Assembly: GCF_030317105.1 (NCBI RefSeq)
Contig: NZ_JASZYG010000011.1
Location: 116,128-180,127, forward strand
Length of the DNA stretch: 64,000 bases
Direction of reading: 5' to 3'
From: Variovorax brevis
Lineage (GTDB): Bacteria; Pseudomonadota; Gammaproteobacteria; Burkholderiales; Burkholderiaceae_C
Below are positions 8,860 to 17,729 of the stretch, piece by piece. The translations under genes and the position numbers were made by a program. Each line of letters starts with the position of its first letter. The stretch's first letter is position 1. The notes beneath the pieces were generated by a model. That model saw nothing but the letters and a program-made list of their open reading frames with translations. It was not told where the DNA came from and ran no database searches.

Positions 8860-9903
8860 ATGACCGCCATTTTTCGACCCCTTTCCTTGCGCAACATGAC
8901 GTTGAAGAACCGTATCGTGATGTCGCCGATGCTGATGTATGCAGGAACCGACGACGGTCTGTTTTCTGACCTGCACTTTGCTCACTATGCAGCGCGTCTC
9001 CTGGGTGGCGTTGGCATGGTCATGACCGAGGTGATCGCGGTCGAGCCACGAGGTCGGATCAGCCACAAGGATCTTGGACTGTGGAATGACGCTCAGATCG
9101 AAGGCCTTAGCCGACTGACAGCATTTGCGCGTAGATGCGGCGCGGCTGCGGGAATACAACTTGCCCATGCGGGCCGTAAGGCGCAACTCGAGAGCGAGAT
9201 AGTTGCACCTTCATCGATTGCGTACGACGAGAAAAGCAAGCTGCCAAGAGAGCTCCGGATCGACGAGATCGAAGCCATCATTCAGAACTACGCTGATGCC
9301 GCGAAGCGTGCCGACCAAGCTGGGTTCGACTGCATCGAACTCCACGCTGCGCATGGCTATCTCATGCATGAGTTCCTCGCGCCAATGTCGAACCAGCGCA
9401 TGGACCGGTATGGCGGCGACATTGAAGGCCGAGCACGATTCGTGCTGGAAACCACGCGGGCGGTTCGTGCGGTCTGGCCGATCGGCAAGCCATTGATCGT
9501 TCGAATTACCGCAACGGACCTTCGCGAAGGTGGCGTGACAGTTGAGGAGGCGCATTGGCTCGCCATGCAACTAAAGGAACTCGGCGTAGATCTGCTTGAA
9601 GTCTCATCGGGAAACATCGTGCCTGGCTATTCGGCGCCGGTGTATCCTGGCTACCACCTTCCGTACGCTGCGGCGTTGAAGGCGGTAACTGGTTTGCCTG
9701 TTGGAGCGATGGGCTCCATCACCAGCAGTGATCACGCCGAGGCGATCCTGGCGAGCGGCACTGCCGACCTGGTGTTCCTCGGTCGTGAGCTTCTGCGCAA
9801 TCCATTCTGGGTGATCCAGGCTGCCCAGCGCGCAAAGGTCGAGATCGAGTTGCCCATTCCGACATACGGCCGGGCAACCGGACCCTATGAGCGGGGCTTC
9901 TAA
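8860..9903 (+). CDS. Old Yellow Enzyme-family oxidoreductase lacking the usual cysteine
   Basis: A 347-residue paralogue of the enzyme at 6584, with the same TIM-barrel FMN motifs: QLAHAGRKA, catalytic-site His162 and His165 in ELHAAHGYLMHEF, NQRMDRYGGD and FLGRELLRNPFW. Where YqjM-class enzymes carry Cys in SPMCMY, this one reads SPMLMY (Leu25), which should change the flavin redox potential. The ATG at 8860 is chosen since the homology begins there (TAIFRPLSLRNMTLKNRIV); an upstream in-frame ATG at 8785 adds 25 unlike residues. A GAGG precedes it by a few bases. The substrate is probably another unsaturated carbonyl compound. Confidence 0.87.
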   Translation: MTAIFRPLSLRNMTLKNRIVMSPMLMYAGTDDGLFSDLHFAHYAARLLGGVGMVMTEVIAVEPRGRISHKDLGLWNDAQIEGLSRLTAFARRCGAAAGIQLAHAGRKAQLESEIVAPSSIAYDEKSKLPRELRIDEIEAIIQNYADAAKRADQAGFDCIELHAAHGYLMHEFLAPMSNQRMDRYGGDIEGRARFVLETTRAVRAVWPIGKPLIVRITATDLREGGVTVEEAHWLAMQLKELGVDLLEVSSGNIVPGYSAPVYPGYHLPYAAALKAVTGLPVGAMGSITSSDHAEAILASGTADLVFLGRELLRNPFWVIQAAQRAKVEIELPIPTYGRATGPYERGF

Positions 9904-10006
9904 CTGAGGGGCTCCTAACTGGGGAGCCATCCGGCTTGCGGCGCCGCAACTGCTCTGTCGAAACGATTCCATCGACGCAATAGTTCAACCCTTCAAGAGA
10001 TCTGAG

Positions 10007-10093
10007 ATGAACATGAATTCAAGGATGAGCGCGGCAAGCGGCGAACGTTCCTTGTTTCCTTCTCTCCCCTTAGGCGACAGGAGACCGTTATGA
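10007..10093 (+). CDS. Possible 28-residue leader ORF
   Basis: ATG 10007 follows AAGAGATCTGAG and runs to a TGA that overlaps the next start codon as ATGA, an arrangement that permits translational coupling. The peptide contains RSLFPSLPLGDR, which resembles the extreme N-terminus of an Old Yellow Enzyme gene, so it may be a relic and not a functional leader. Confidence 0.25.
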   Translation: MNMNSRMSAASGERSLFPSLPLGDRRPL

Positions 10094-10515
10094 GTGATAC
10101 CGCTTTAGACCGCCAGCTAATTGTTGAAGCCCTCGCAAGGTATGCTTGGGGCTACGACGAGGGCGACTTCAAGTTGCTTGCAGACAGCTTTACTCAAGAC
10201 GCCACCACCGGCGGGAAGGTCGCTCACACCGACATCGGTTGGGGGCCCATGAGGGGGCGCGCGCAAATCGTCGAAGTGCTCGAAGGAATCCGCAAAACGC
10301 AGAGTGACCAGCGCCGTCATTCCATTCACACCGTTCGATTCCACAATCAAAGCGCCACGGAGGCGGACTTCTCAGCCTACATGCATATTTCCGGCGCCGA
10401 AAACAAGGTCATCAGGCTGGTGACGGCGGGTTGGTATCGCGCCCAAGTCGTGAAGGAAGCCGATGGAATCTGGCGCATGCGCAACCTGGATGCGCTGCTT
10501 GACGCACCGTTCTGA
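10090..10515 (+). CDS. SnoaL/NTF2-like domain protein
   Basis: A 141-residue cone-shaped alpha+beta protein of the SnoaL-like (NTF2) superfamily: an N-terminal helix pair with ALARYAWGYDEGDFKLLADSFTQDA, followed by strands (RRHSIHTVRFHNQSATEADFSAYM) and a C-terminal WRMRNLDALLDAPF. Members are small-ring isomerases, hydratases, dehydratases or dioxygenase small subunits. AGGAGACC lies just upstream of the ATG. The context between ene-reductases and dehydrogenase remnants suggests a catabolic isomerase or dehydratase role, which is inference. Confidence 0.8.
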   Translation: MSDTALDRQLIVEALARYAWGYDEGDFKLLADSFTQDATTGGKVAHTDIGWGPMRGRAQIVEVLEGIRKTQSDQRRHSIHTVRFHNQSATEADFSAYMHISGAENKVIRLVTAGWYRAQVVKEADGIWRMRNLDALLDAPF

Positions 10516-10548
10516 CTCCACTGGATTGAAATGGAGCACTACGAATGA

Positions 10549-10770
10549 ATGGCTCAACAGAAGATCGCTTTGGTCACAGCCGCGGATCTGGATCGGCCGC
10601 TCGGCAGTCTTGATGCAGCTGCGCGAAGGTGACACGGTGGTCGTCGTAGACCTTGACGAGCGCCATGCCATCAAGGGGTGGGAAAAATCACCTCGGGAGG
10701 CGGGGGCACTGCAATTCGATGCGACGAACGATTCAGGCGTCCAGGCCCTGATGGCCGAGATCATGCATCG
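10549..10770 (+). pseudogene. SDR N-terminal fragment with two frameshifts
   Basis: ATG 10549 begins MAQQKIALVTAA and then leaves frame; another frame continues IGRSAVLMQLREGDTVVVVD, the glycine-rich NAD(P)-binding segment of a short-chain dehydrogenase. Adding one G in each of two short G runs near 10583 and 10589 would rebuild the normal GSGIGRS motif. The homology then runs to about LMAEIMH and stops; no catalytic Ser-Tyr-Lys region follows. So the gene is both frameshifted and 3'-truncated and is surely non-functional. Confidence 0.7.
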
Positions 10771-10813
10771 TCTGCTGAGGTCTGACCTCTTGGCTGGTGC
10801 CACAGCAGCTTGA

Positions 10814-10838
10814 TGCGGCCCGCTACGGCGGGCCCGCA
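10814..10838 (+). other. GC-rich hairpin downstream of the SDR remnant
   Basis: TGCGGCCCGC and GCGGGCCCGCA pair with a single bulged base around a TACG loop. There is no following T-tract. It could be an old intrinsic terminator stem or part of a recombination scar. Confidence 0.35.
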
Positions 10839-10899
10839 CAAGTTGCCCTCTACGTCGAAGCTGACACGTCATGGCGACACTACGAGGCGCGGCCAAGGT

Positions 10900-11275
10900 C
10901 GCTTTTCAATGAAGCGTTCAATGTCCGGCCGGAATCACCGCGCTCGGGCACACGCCGAAAGTGCGCTTGAAGGCTTGTTGGCGCGGGAGAAATGTGAAAA
11001 TCGCTGCAGCCGTAGCGAACAGCGGCCTCCGTCACGTTCGTGATGTCACCTCCTGCGAAGATTTGTACGCGGCATCAATGCGTTGTTGCCAGACCCAACG
11101 ACCCAACGCATCGCTGCGATGCATGCACCATGCACCGGCGAACAGTCGATGCACTGTTCGCGGGCCTATGCCCCTATGCCTGAAGCACCAGCCGCCTCGG
11201 CCACACTCACATTGCCGTCGTCCAGACGCTGCAGCAAGTAGGACTTGTTTTGTTTGAGTTGCTGTGTCTGACATG
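10900..11275 (-). pseudogene. AraC-family regulator C-terminal remnant
   Basis: On the - strand, several frames encode decayed pieces of an AraC/XylS DNA-binding domain: LLQRLDDGNVSVAEAAG, GIGPRTVHRLFAGA, ALGRWVWQQRIDAA, then AAVRYGCSDF and FKRTFGVCPSAV. They align in order with the intact regulator at 19469-20410 (LGIGPRTLQRMFAAEG, MRWLWQQRLNAS, AAMRYGFSNFSHFSRAFKE). Multiple frame changes and a small insertion show old decay. The sequence further upstream on the - strand, up to about 11570, has coding-like stretches that I could not assign. Confidence 0.65.
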
Positions 11276-11782
11276 GATTCGTTGGTTCGGACTGAGCGAG
11301 CTGAAACTCAAAGGCGGTCGCCAGAACCGAGCAACGATGAGCCCAGGCGGTCTCAGTGCTTCGGGGCCGGTGGCTTCGTCAGTGCACACATCGCGCACTT
11401 CCACCAGCGATCCGGCCTCGCGACCATCGCGGTGATGCCGGAGACCGCTTGTGCGTTCAGCCGGTCAGCGCCGGGCAGACGCGCCATGACCAATGCACGC
11501 GGGAGTTTCATTTCCTGCAGTCGCCATCAAGGTCTTAGGCAAGATGTCGAGAGCAATCAGGACGGATCAACTTGGGCGAAGCACTTGCTCGCGCTCTGAT
11601 CAAGCCTCGTACCCACTGCAAAGGTCTTGCTTCGCGTTTCGAAGCCCCCGTGCGGCCCACACATGTGCGCTCAGGTTCGTCGACCCCGCGTGACGAGCTC
11701 GTCGAGATCAAGCCCGAGTTCCACCACGACGCCCCCAAGCGCAAGGCGCTTCCTCCACGAACTGATGCGGGTTTGTCCTTAC

Positions 11783-11854
11783 CGAATGCGTTAGACATAG
11801 TCAACGTTGCAATGTACTATTGGTCATCGTTTGATTTAAACGAATGCGTTAAAC
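11783..11854 (+). promoter_or_regulatory. Direct repeat and inverted repeat upstream of the EthD-like gene
   Basis: CGAATGCGTTAGAC (11783-11796) and CGAATGCGTTAAAC (11841-11854) are near-identical direct repeats 58 bases apart, in an AT-richer stretch about 70 bases before the gene at 11923. The second copy lies within the near-palindrome TTTAAACGAATGCGTTAAA (11835-11853). The pattern suggests an operator bound twice by a regulator, perhaps one of the AraC proteins of this region. Confidence 0.4.
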
Positions 11855-11922
11855 AGTTTCAGGTTGCGTTTTCCTTGCGGGGATTGCGGCCTGGTTCACT
11901 CGACCACCGGATCGTCAATAAC

Positions 11923-12576
11923 ATGATCAAGAGACTGTCACTCCTCAAGCGTCGCGCTGACCTCACCGCCGACCGGTTCGCCGAACATTGGGCGGGCCCA
12001 CACGCGCAAATTGCCCTGCAAATGGGCGGCATCTGCAAGTACACACAAAACCGCGTTCGCGGCCTGATCGCTCAACGCGCGGATGCGCAGGGCACCTTCG
12101 CAGTGGATGGTGTTGTCGAGCTGTATTTCGTGGACGAGGCCGCGATGGCCGAAGCCGGCACAACCGAAACCGTCAAGCGGTTGCTGCCCGAGGATGAGCA
12201 TCGGTTCCTGAGCGGCATCACGCTGACGTTGCCAACAACAGAAGGTACGCCAGGCAGCAATGCATCGACAAAGGTGATGCTTGTTGCGAGCCGGCGGACA
12301 GGCTCAGACGAGGACGCCTTTCAAGCAGAAGTCAGGGCTTGGGTTTCGCAGCTACCTCATGCCGAGAGCATTGTGCTGGACTGGATTCGGCAAAGCTATC
12401 ACCGGACCGAGCTCTGGCACGACCCGGTCGATCCCGACGTCATCGCAAGCATATGGCTCGCTGGCGGAAGTTCCACTTTGGACGCGTTCTCGGAGACGGC
12501 AAGCGCGTCGTTGTCCCAGGCAACCACGATCGGCCGCGCCAGTTTGCTGCTTGTCGATCCCTTGCGGATTGTCTGA
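11923..12576 (+). CDS. EthD-like dimeric alpha/beta-barrel domain protein
   Basis: A 217-residue protein whose first half matches an EthD repeat (RLSLLKRRADLTADRF, then the HWAGPHAQIA helix end and QNRVRGLI) and closely parallels the second repeat of the frameshifted gene at 7773. The second half (VMLVASRRTGSDEDAFQAEV...) reads as a second, diverged repeat. I start at ATG 11923, where the homology begins; the same frame is open from 11572 but the added residues look non-coding. It is followed 39 bases later by an SDR. The role is unknown; EthD proteins accompany oxygenases in degradation clusters. Confidence 0.7.
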   Translation: MIKRLSLLKRRADLTADRFAEHWAGPHAQIALQMGGICKYTQNRVRGLIAQRADAQGTFAVDGVVELYFVDEAAMAEAGTTETVKRLLPEDEHRFLSGITLTLPTTEGTPGSNASTKVMLVASRRTGSDEDAFQAEVRAWVSQLPHAESIVLDWIRQSYHRTELWHDPVDPDVIASIWLAGGSSTLDAFSETASASLSQATTIGRASLLLVDPLRIV

Positions 12577-12615
12577 GTCAGCGGACGCTTCTGCATCCAA
12601 ACCGTAAGGAAGAAT

Positions 12616-13371
12616 GTGAACTCAAACGAATTCCAAGGGCGGGTTGTGATCGTGACCGGCGCTGCATCCGGCATCGGGGCTGCCACGAGTACCCGACTCG
12701 CAGAGCTAGGGGCATGCGTCGTCGTCTGCGACTTCGATAAGGCGGCGGTGTTGGCATTCTCCTCACGCTTGAATGCCAACGGTGGCAACACGGTGGGCAT
12801 TGCAGCCGATGTTCGAGACGCGGCGGCACTGCAACTGGCCGTCGATCTCGCTGTGAGCGAATTTGGAGGCCTGCATCTTGCAGTCAACAACGCCGGCGTT
12901 GCGACGCCATTTGCGCCAGTGGGCTCGGTAGCTATCGAAGAGTGGGACCGCCAGATTGCCATCAATCTCACTGGCGCATTCAACAGCCTCAAAGCCGAGA
13001 TTCCCGCCATGATTTCGTCGGGCGGTGGCTCGATCGTCAACGTCGCTTCAATCGCAGGTGTCAATGGAATCAAAGGGCGGGGTGCCTACGTCGCAGCAAA
13101 GCACGGGCTGATTGGACTGACGAAGTCTGCTGCCTTGGACTATGCAGACCAGGGCCTGCGCGTCAACGCCGTCGCGCCAGGTTATGTGGACAGCCCGCTG
13201 TTGCGAGATCGATCGGAAAGCGAACGTCGCCTGATTGAGGAGATGCACCCGCTGGGGCGGATGTCGACAGTTGACGAGCAGGCAGAGCTGATCATCTTTC
13301 TGCTTTCATCGCGTTCTTCCTTTTGCACTGGCGCGTGCTACCTCGCAGACGGCGGGTTTTCCGCGCGCTAG
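12616..13371 (+). CDS. Short-chain dehydrogenase/reductase (SDR)
   Basis: A classical 251-residue SDR: cofactor motif TGAASGIG at residues 14-21, NNAG, and the catalytic triad Ser145, Tyr158 and Lys162 (YVAAK). The C-terminus LADGGFSAR matches the family. Acidic Asp at the end of strand 2 (VVCDFDK) favours NAD+ over NADP+. The GTG start is preceded by AAGGAAG. It would oxidise an alcohol or reduce a keto group in the catabolic pathway; the specific substrate is not evident. Confidence 0.9.
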   Translation: MNSNEFQGRVVIVTGAASGIGAATSTRLAELGACVVVCDFDKAAVLAFSSRLNANGGNTVGIAADVRDAAALQLAVDLAVSEFGGLHLAVNNAGVATPFAPVGSVAIEEWDRQIAINLTGAFNSLKAEIPAMISSGGGSIVNVASIAGVNGIKGRGAYVAAKHGLIGLTKSAALDYADQGLRVNAVAPGYVDSPLLRDRSESERRLIEEMHPLGRMSTVDEQAELIIFLLSSRSSFCTGACYLADGGFSAR

Positions 13372-13597
13372 CCATCCAATTGATGGCACCCAATCCAGAC
13401 CGACTGCATCGCCGGAACGCCGCGACATGAACCAACCCCGATGCCAAGCAAAGCGCAAGCACGGAACTGTTCGGTTCGATCATTTCCTTGCGTCGGACAT
13501 GGGCAGCTAAGTCACTGGCGCAATCGCTCGCGGTCGACGGGCGTCTAGATCATCTCTCAATCCTTCTGTCAGTCACCAACGATTTGAAAGCACCACA

Positions 13598-14788
13598 ATG
13601 AGATTCACCACCGCTCTTTATCGACTGCTCGCAGCCACTGCCATATTGTCAGCCCCTCTGGTTCACGCACAGGAAATCCGGCTCGGATTCAACGGCGACC
13701 TTTCGGCATCGCCCTCCGCCCAAAGTGGCGCAGCTGGTGTTCTGGGGATCCAGCTCGCGATCGAAGACATCAATGCTGCAGGGGGTGTTCTCGGCCGCAA
13801 GTTGCAACTGGTGGTCCGGGACGATCAGTCGCAGCCACCGAAGTCGATTCAGAACATGACCGAACTGATCGATGGCGAGAAGGTTGTTGCGGTATTTGGC
13901 CCCACGAATTCCGGCAACGCGCTTGCATGGAAACACATACCTAACCAGAAGAAGATCGTTTCGATGGGAATGATCGGGGGCGGAACCGACATCACCAAGC
14001 CCGTGAGCCCGGGGGCGGACAACTACATGTTCAGGCTGTCGATCGTCGACCGCGAACAGGTGGTTGGCCTGATGGCCTATGCGAAGAAGGCGGGAGCGAA
14101 GAAGGTCGGGCTGCTTGCCGAAACCACGGGGTACGGACAAGGCGGCCTGAAGGACATGCAGGACATCGCGAAGCTGCAAGGGCTGGACGTTGTTGTGACG
14201 GAGCGTATGGCCGTCGCGGATACCGACGTCACGTCGCAGCTGGGCAAGATGAAAGCAGCAGATGTCGACACCCTGGTCATCTGGGCACAGGGAACACCCA
14301 CCGCCCAGGTGATGCGCAGCATGGAAAAGGTGAACTATTTTCCGAACGTCCTTTCTTCGTGGGCCGCGGACAACGTGACCTTCTACGATGCAGCTGGAAA
14401 GACGCTGGCGGAGAAGCCCATCTTCATGCGAACAATGGTCGACGCCACAACTTCGAAACAGAAGGAGCTGGTCGCTCGCTCACAAGGCAAGCTTGCAGCA
14501 GGGAGCGCCTATACCTTCGTCGTTCATGGATACGACGCCACCCTTGTGCTGGCTGCGGCCATCAAGCAGGCAGGAACGACCGATGGGGTTAAGGTGCGTG
14601 AAGCGCTCGAAGACCTGAAGGCACTGGTCGCCGGAGTGAAGAAGACCTATACGCAGCCTTTCTCAAAGACCAACCATGAGGCGTTGACGGCGGCCGATTT
14701 CTATTTCGTTAAGTGGACAAACGGGAAGCTGACGCAAGTTGATGACGCGGCCAGCAAGGCACTGACGACAACGGATTTCAAGCGTTAA
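13598..14788 (+). CDS. LivK-type ABC transporter substrate-binding protein
   Basis: A 396-residue periplasmic protein with a Sec signal peptide (RLLAATAILSAPLVHAQE, cleavage after VHA) and the two-lobe Peripla_BP_6 fold of HAAT-type receptors: IRLGFNGDLSAS, the GVLGIQLAIEDINAAGGV element and VFGPTNSGNALA. It should deliver the solute to a LivM/LivG/LivF transporter such as that at the start of the window. The preceding 226 bases contain a small perfect hairpin (GCCATC/GATGGC, 13371-13387). It is followed by an SDR 27 bases away, so binding protein and enzyme are probably co-expressed. Confidence 0.9.
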   Translation: MRFTTALYRLLAATAILSAPLVHAQEIRLGFNGDLSASPSAQSGAAGVLGIQLAIEDINAAGGVLGRKLQLVVRDDQSQPPKSIQNMTELIDGEKVVAVFGPTNSGNALAWKHIPNQKKIVSMGMIGGGTDITKPVSPGADNYMFRLSIVDREQVVGLMAYAKKAGAKKVGLLAETTGYGQGGLKDMQDIAKLQGLDVVVTERMAVADTDVTSQLGKMKAADVDTLVIWAQGTPTAQVMRSMEKVNYFPNVLSSWAADNVTFYDAAGKTLAEKPIFMRTMVDATTSKQKELVARSQGKLAAGSAYTFVVHGYDATLVLAAAIKQAGTTDGVKVREALEDLKALVAGVKKTYTQPFSKTNHEALTAADFYFVKWTNGKLTQVDDAASKALTTTDFKR

Positions 14789-14815
14789 ACGGCTTTGACG
14801 CAAAAAGGAATCACC

Positions 14816-15571
14816 ATGAGACTCAAAGACAAGATCGCAATCGTCACCGGAACATCATCGGGTATTGGGAGTGCAGTTGCAGCGCTGTTCGTTGAAGAGG
14901 GCGCGTACGTGTTGGGAGTTGCGCGTCGGGCCAGCGAGGGGCCTGCCGCCTCTGAGCGATTCCATGCGCTCGAGCTCGACCTGGGAGTGCCCGGCGCAGC
15001 CGAGCAGGTGGTGAAAGCCTGCGTTGATCGCTTCGGTGCACCAGACATCCTGATCAACAACGCTGGCAGGGGAAACGCCAAGGCGCTGCTGGACACAACA
15101 GACGAGGATCTGCTGGCCTATTGCCAAGTTAACCTGTTCGCTCCATTCGCTTTGTGCCGCTCTGCAATCCCGCTGATGCGCAAACGTGGTGGCTCGATCG
15201 TTAACATCTCGTCTTCCTACGGAATCGTTGGCGCTGCGAAGAGTTCTGCCTACGTGCCGACCAAGGCGGCCATCATTGGCATGACGCGCAACATGGCCAC
15301 CGAATTTGGACGCGACGGAATTCGCGTCAACGCAGTTGCACCGGGCCTGATCAATACGCCGCTGGTGCAGGAGCGTCTCAAGTCGGATGCATGGTTTCGC
15401 AAGATGCAGCTGGAAACGAACCCCATGCAACGACCCGGGGAAGCCATCGAGATCGCGAAGGTCTGCTTGTTCCTCGCATCTGACGATGCCAGCTTTGTGA
15501 ATGGGGTGGTGCTGCCCGTCGATGGCGGCTGGACCATGGCGAAATCGCTGCCAGAGCCGATGTCAAACTGA
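14816..15571 (+). CDS. Short-chain dehydrogenase/reductase (SDR)
   Basis: A 251-residue SDR with TGTSSGIG, NNAGRGN, catalytic Ser133 (NISSSYG), Tyr146 and Lys150 (YVPTK), and the tail LPVDGGWTMAK. It starts at ATG 14816, preceded by AAAAAGGAATC; an in-frame TTG at 14795 would overlap that ribosome binding site. ARRAS after strand 2 (basic residues) hints at NADP(H) preference, unlike the SDR at 12616. It is in one operon with the LivK-type gene. The substrate is unknown. Confidence 0.88.
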   Translation: MRLKDKIAIVTGTSSGIGSAVAALFVEEGAYVLGVARRASEGPAASERFHALELDLGVPGAAEQVVKACVDRFGAPDILINNAGRGNAKALLDTTDEDLLAYCQVNLFAPFALCRSAIPLMRKRGGSIVNISSSYGIVGAAKSSAYVPTKAAIIGMTRNMATEFGRDGIRVNAVAPGLINTPLVQERLKSDAWFRKMQLETNPMQRPGEAIEIAKVCLFLASDDASFVNGVVLPVDGGWTMAKSLPEPMSN

Positions 15572-15912
15572 ATCCGCTGTCCAGCCGGTGCACCGCATTC
15601 GAAGCGTTGCCGCCACCCTGACGTATGGCGAGGTTGGGCCGTAGGTCTAGCAGGTATTCGAGAGCAGCGGCAAGGTGGACGTCGGCGAGCAAGGACATTA
15701 GGCGTGGCGAGTTGGATGTCGTTACTTCCTGAATTTTGTTCTTGGCGCGTTGCGATCCGACGTGCTTCGGCTCGCTAGACCTCGGTTCGGTGACGCCCAA
15801 TCTTCGAAGCAACTCCAAATCGGGCTGGCCCGAGTGAAGTGACCCGGCGACTTGCCGGGGGTCGCGCACACCGGGCAGGCCGAGAACCCCCTAAGCCTGA
15901 AACTCAACCACT
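15572..15912. other. Intergenic region with hairpin, no supported gene
   Basis: About 340 bases between the SDR and maiA. On the - strand a frame encodes SPRLMSLLADVHLAAALEYL, possibly a shred of a coding gene, but no start or family can be supported. A stem-loop GACCCGGC/GCCGGGGGTC lies at 15841-15863 without a T-tract. No promoter is obvious. Confidence 0.5.
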
Positions 15913-16551
15913 ATGAAGCTCTATACTTTTTTCCGAAGCGGAACTTCCCACAGGCTCCGCATTGCGCTGAACCTCAAAGGGCTGATCTATGAACAGGTCG
16001 CAGTCGACCTGCGTCGGGAGGAGCACCTTCGGGAAGCGTACAAGGCTGTCAATCCGCAGCAACTCCTTCCGGCGCTGCAAACGGATGTCGGCACCTTGAC
16101 CCAATCGCCTGCGATCATCGAATGGCTCGAAGAGCGCTATCCGGACGTGCCCTTGCTCCCGTCAGACCTGCTCGATCGCGCGCACGTGCGTGCCCTTGCA
16201 GCCCTGATCGGATGCGATGTGCACCCGATCAACAATCGTCGAATCCTGGAAGCGCTTCGGCATCGCTTTGGCGCCGACGAGGCAGCGATTGATCTTTGGT
16301 GCGGGACATGGATTGCAAGTGGCTTTGACGCTTACGAGGCCCTAGTTTCATCTCGTGGCTCGACCGGTGGCTTCAGCTTCGGGGGCGGCCCGACCCTGGC
16401 CGACGCCTACCTGGTTCCCCAGATCGAAAGCGCTCGGCGTTTCAAGGTCGACCTTGAACGTTGGCCGAGGCTGCTCGCAATCGATGCCGCCTGCGCGAGC
16501 CTTGACGCGTTTCAGCGCGCCGCGCCGTCGGTTCAGCCCGACGCTTCTTGA
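15913..16551 (+). CDS. maiA: Maleylacetoacetate isomerase (zeta-class glutathione S-transferase)
   Basis: A 212-residue zeta-class GST. The N-terminal thioredoxin-like domain has SGTSHRLRIAL, in the place of the SSxxxR glutathione-activating motif, and the QSPAIIEWLEERYP glutathione-binding segment. CDVHPINNRRIL at the start of the helical domain is diagnostic for maleylacetoacetate and maleylpyruvate isomerases. It catalyses glutathione-dependent cis-trans isomerisation of the ring-cleavage product from homogentisate or gentisate. No matching dioxygenase or fumarylacetoacetase is in the window, so here it may act on another cis-enoyl compound. The start lacks a strong ribosome binding site. 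Confidence 0.85.
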   Translation: MKLYTFFRSGTSHRLRIALNLKGLIYEQVAVDLRREEHLREAYKAVNPQQLLPALQTDVGTLTQSPAIIEWLEERYPDVPLLPSDLLDRAHVRALAALIGCDVHPINNRRILEALRHRFGADEAAIDLWCGTWIASGFDAYEALVSSRGSTGGFSFGGGPTLADAYLVPQIESARRFKVDLERWPRLLAIDAACASLDAFQRAAPSVQPDAS

Positions 16552-17038
16552 TCCTGCGATGAGCGCAAGGGGCTGAAAGGCCGGCTGCATCTTGACGGCG
16601 ACCCAGAATCGCAGATTCGAACGACTGCATTGTTGGCCGCCCAAATGGAGGACAGGGCCCTTTGCTGAATTCCGAGTTTCTGGCCTGAACTTCGGCACCG
16701 CAGCGCTTGCGGTCTTTGTCCGGCGGTGGTTGATCTCACGCTGAGATTCAGCTTGCGCTCGCTCAGCCAGTCTGTGTGGATTTCGGAACGGCCGGCAGCT
16801 ACAAGGTGATTGCTGACATTTGCCGGTCTCGCGGCCGCGCGTTCATGAGTCACACAAAGCGACCGCGCTTGTCGGTCTACTCGAGTTGTGTTCGGCGATC
16901 GCCGTGCGGCCCGGTCGCAAGGGACTTCGAGATCGCCTCCCGCCCGTCATTGCGGTGCCGCAACTTCTCCGCACGCAGAACTGTAGATCAAGGTCGCCAT
17001 AGTGCCCCATGACGTGAAATCTCTTGCGGGTCTTGGTC
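16552..17038. other. Non-coding or degraded stretch after maiA
   Basis: Nearly 490 bases in which I see no start, ribosome binding site and homology together on either strand. The composition is coding-like in places and probably represents decayed sequence next to the reductase remnant that follows. Confidence 0.5.
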
Positions 17039-17561
17039 TCAATGGCCCACGGTGAAGCGCTGACGTGGATGCGTGGTCGCTTCAAGTTCATCCACCAGCG
17101 CGATTGCATAGTCTTCCAGGCACGCGCGACTATTCCCATTTTCGCCTACCGGCAGGTCGTCCTTGCCAAGGCGGTATTTGCCGGTTCGCTCACCAGGCGC
17201 AAGCAGTGCGGAAGGCGAGATAAAAGTCCAGTTCAACCCCTTCAAGGTCGCGCAATGAATTGAGAACCTTCGCCCCGGCTTGCGCCTCCGGCTTGACGGC
17301 TTCCGCAAACGCAGCGGTATCGGCCAATTGCTGGCCCGAGGGAACGGGAGCAACGCTCATCGCGGAAGGCCGTCTGGTAACGCTACTGCCCCGGCTATAC
17401 CCCGCGAGCGCTCGGCGTGCACGGCATCTTTGCTTCACGCCGACACATGGGTTTCGCGTTGCGCACGATGATCGACTTCCTGGTGGCCTGGTTGCCAATC
17501 CGGCGCGCGCTGGACTTCGGGGCTCGCGCGCCCGACAAGGGGCACAAAGACACGCAGGCAC
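17039..17561 (-). pseudogene. NAD(P)-binding (NmrA/epimerase-like) reductase remnant
   Basis: Two - strand frames give consecutive parts of a YtfG/NmrA-like SDR: first QQLADTAAFAEAVKPEAQAG and AKVLNSLRDLEG, then in another frame FISPSALLAPGERTGKYRLG and CLEDYAIALVDELEA ending PRQRFTVGH at a natural stop (17039). These match the middle and C-terminus of the family. The frame change falls near 17210-17240. The N-terminal Rossmann part with the GATG motif is not recognisable. The gene is therefore frameshifted and 5'-decayed. Confidence 0.7.
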
Positions 17562-17729
17562 CCGAAGATCGGCTAACCAGCGCGCTCCACGAACAGTCTG
17601 GCGACAGACGGTGAGTTGGGGGAAGGTTCTGACGCCGCGAGGCTACCAATCTGACGCAACCAGACAATCGCGCTCGGACATGAATGCCTAAAGTTCCCTT
17701 CATCAAAGTGATGACAACGGGGACAACTC

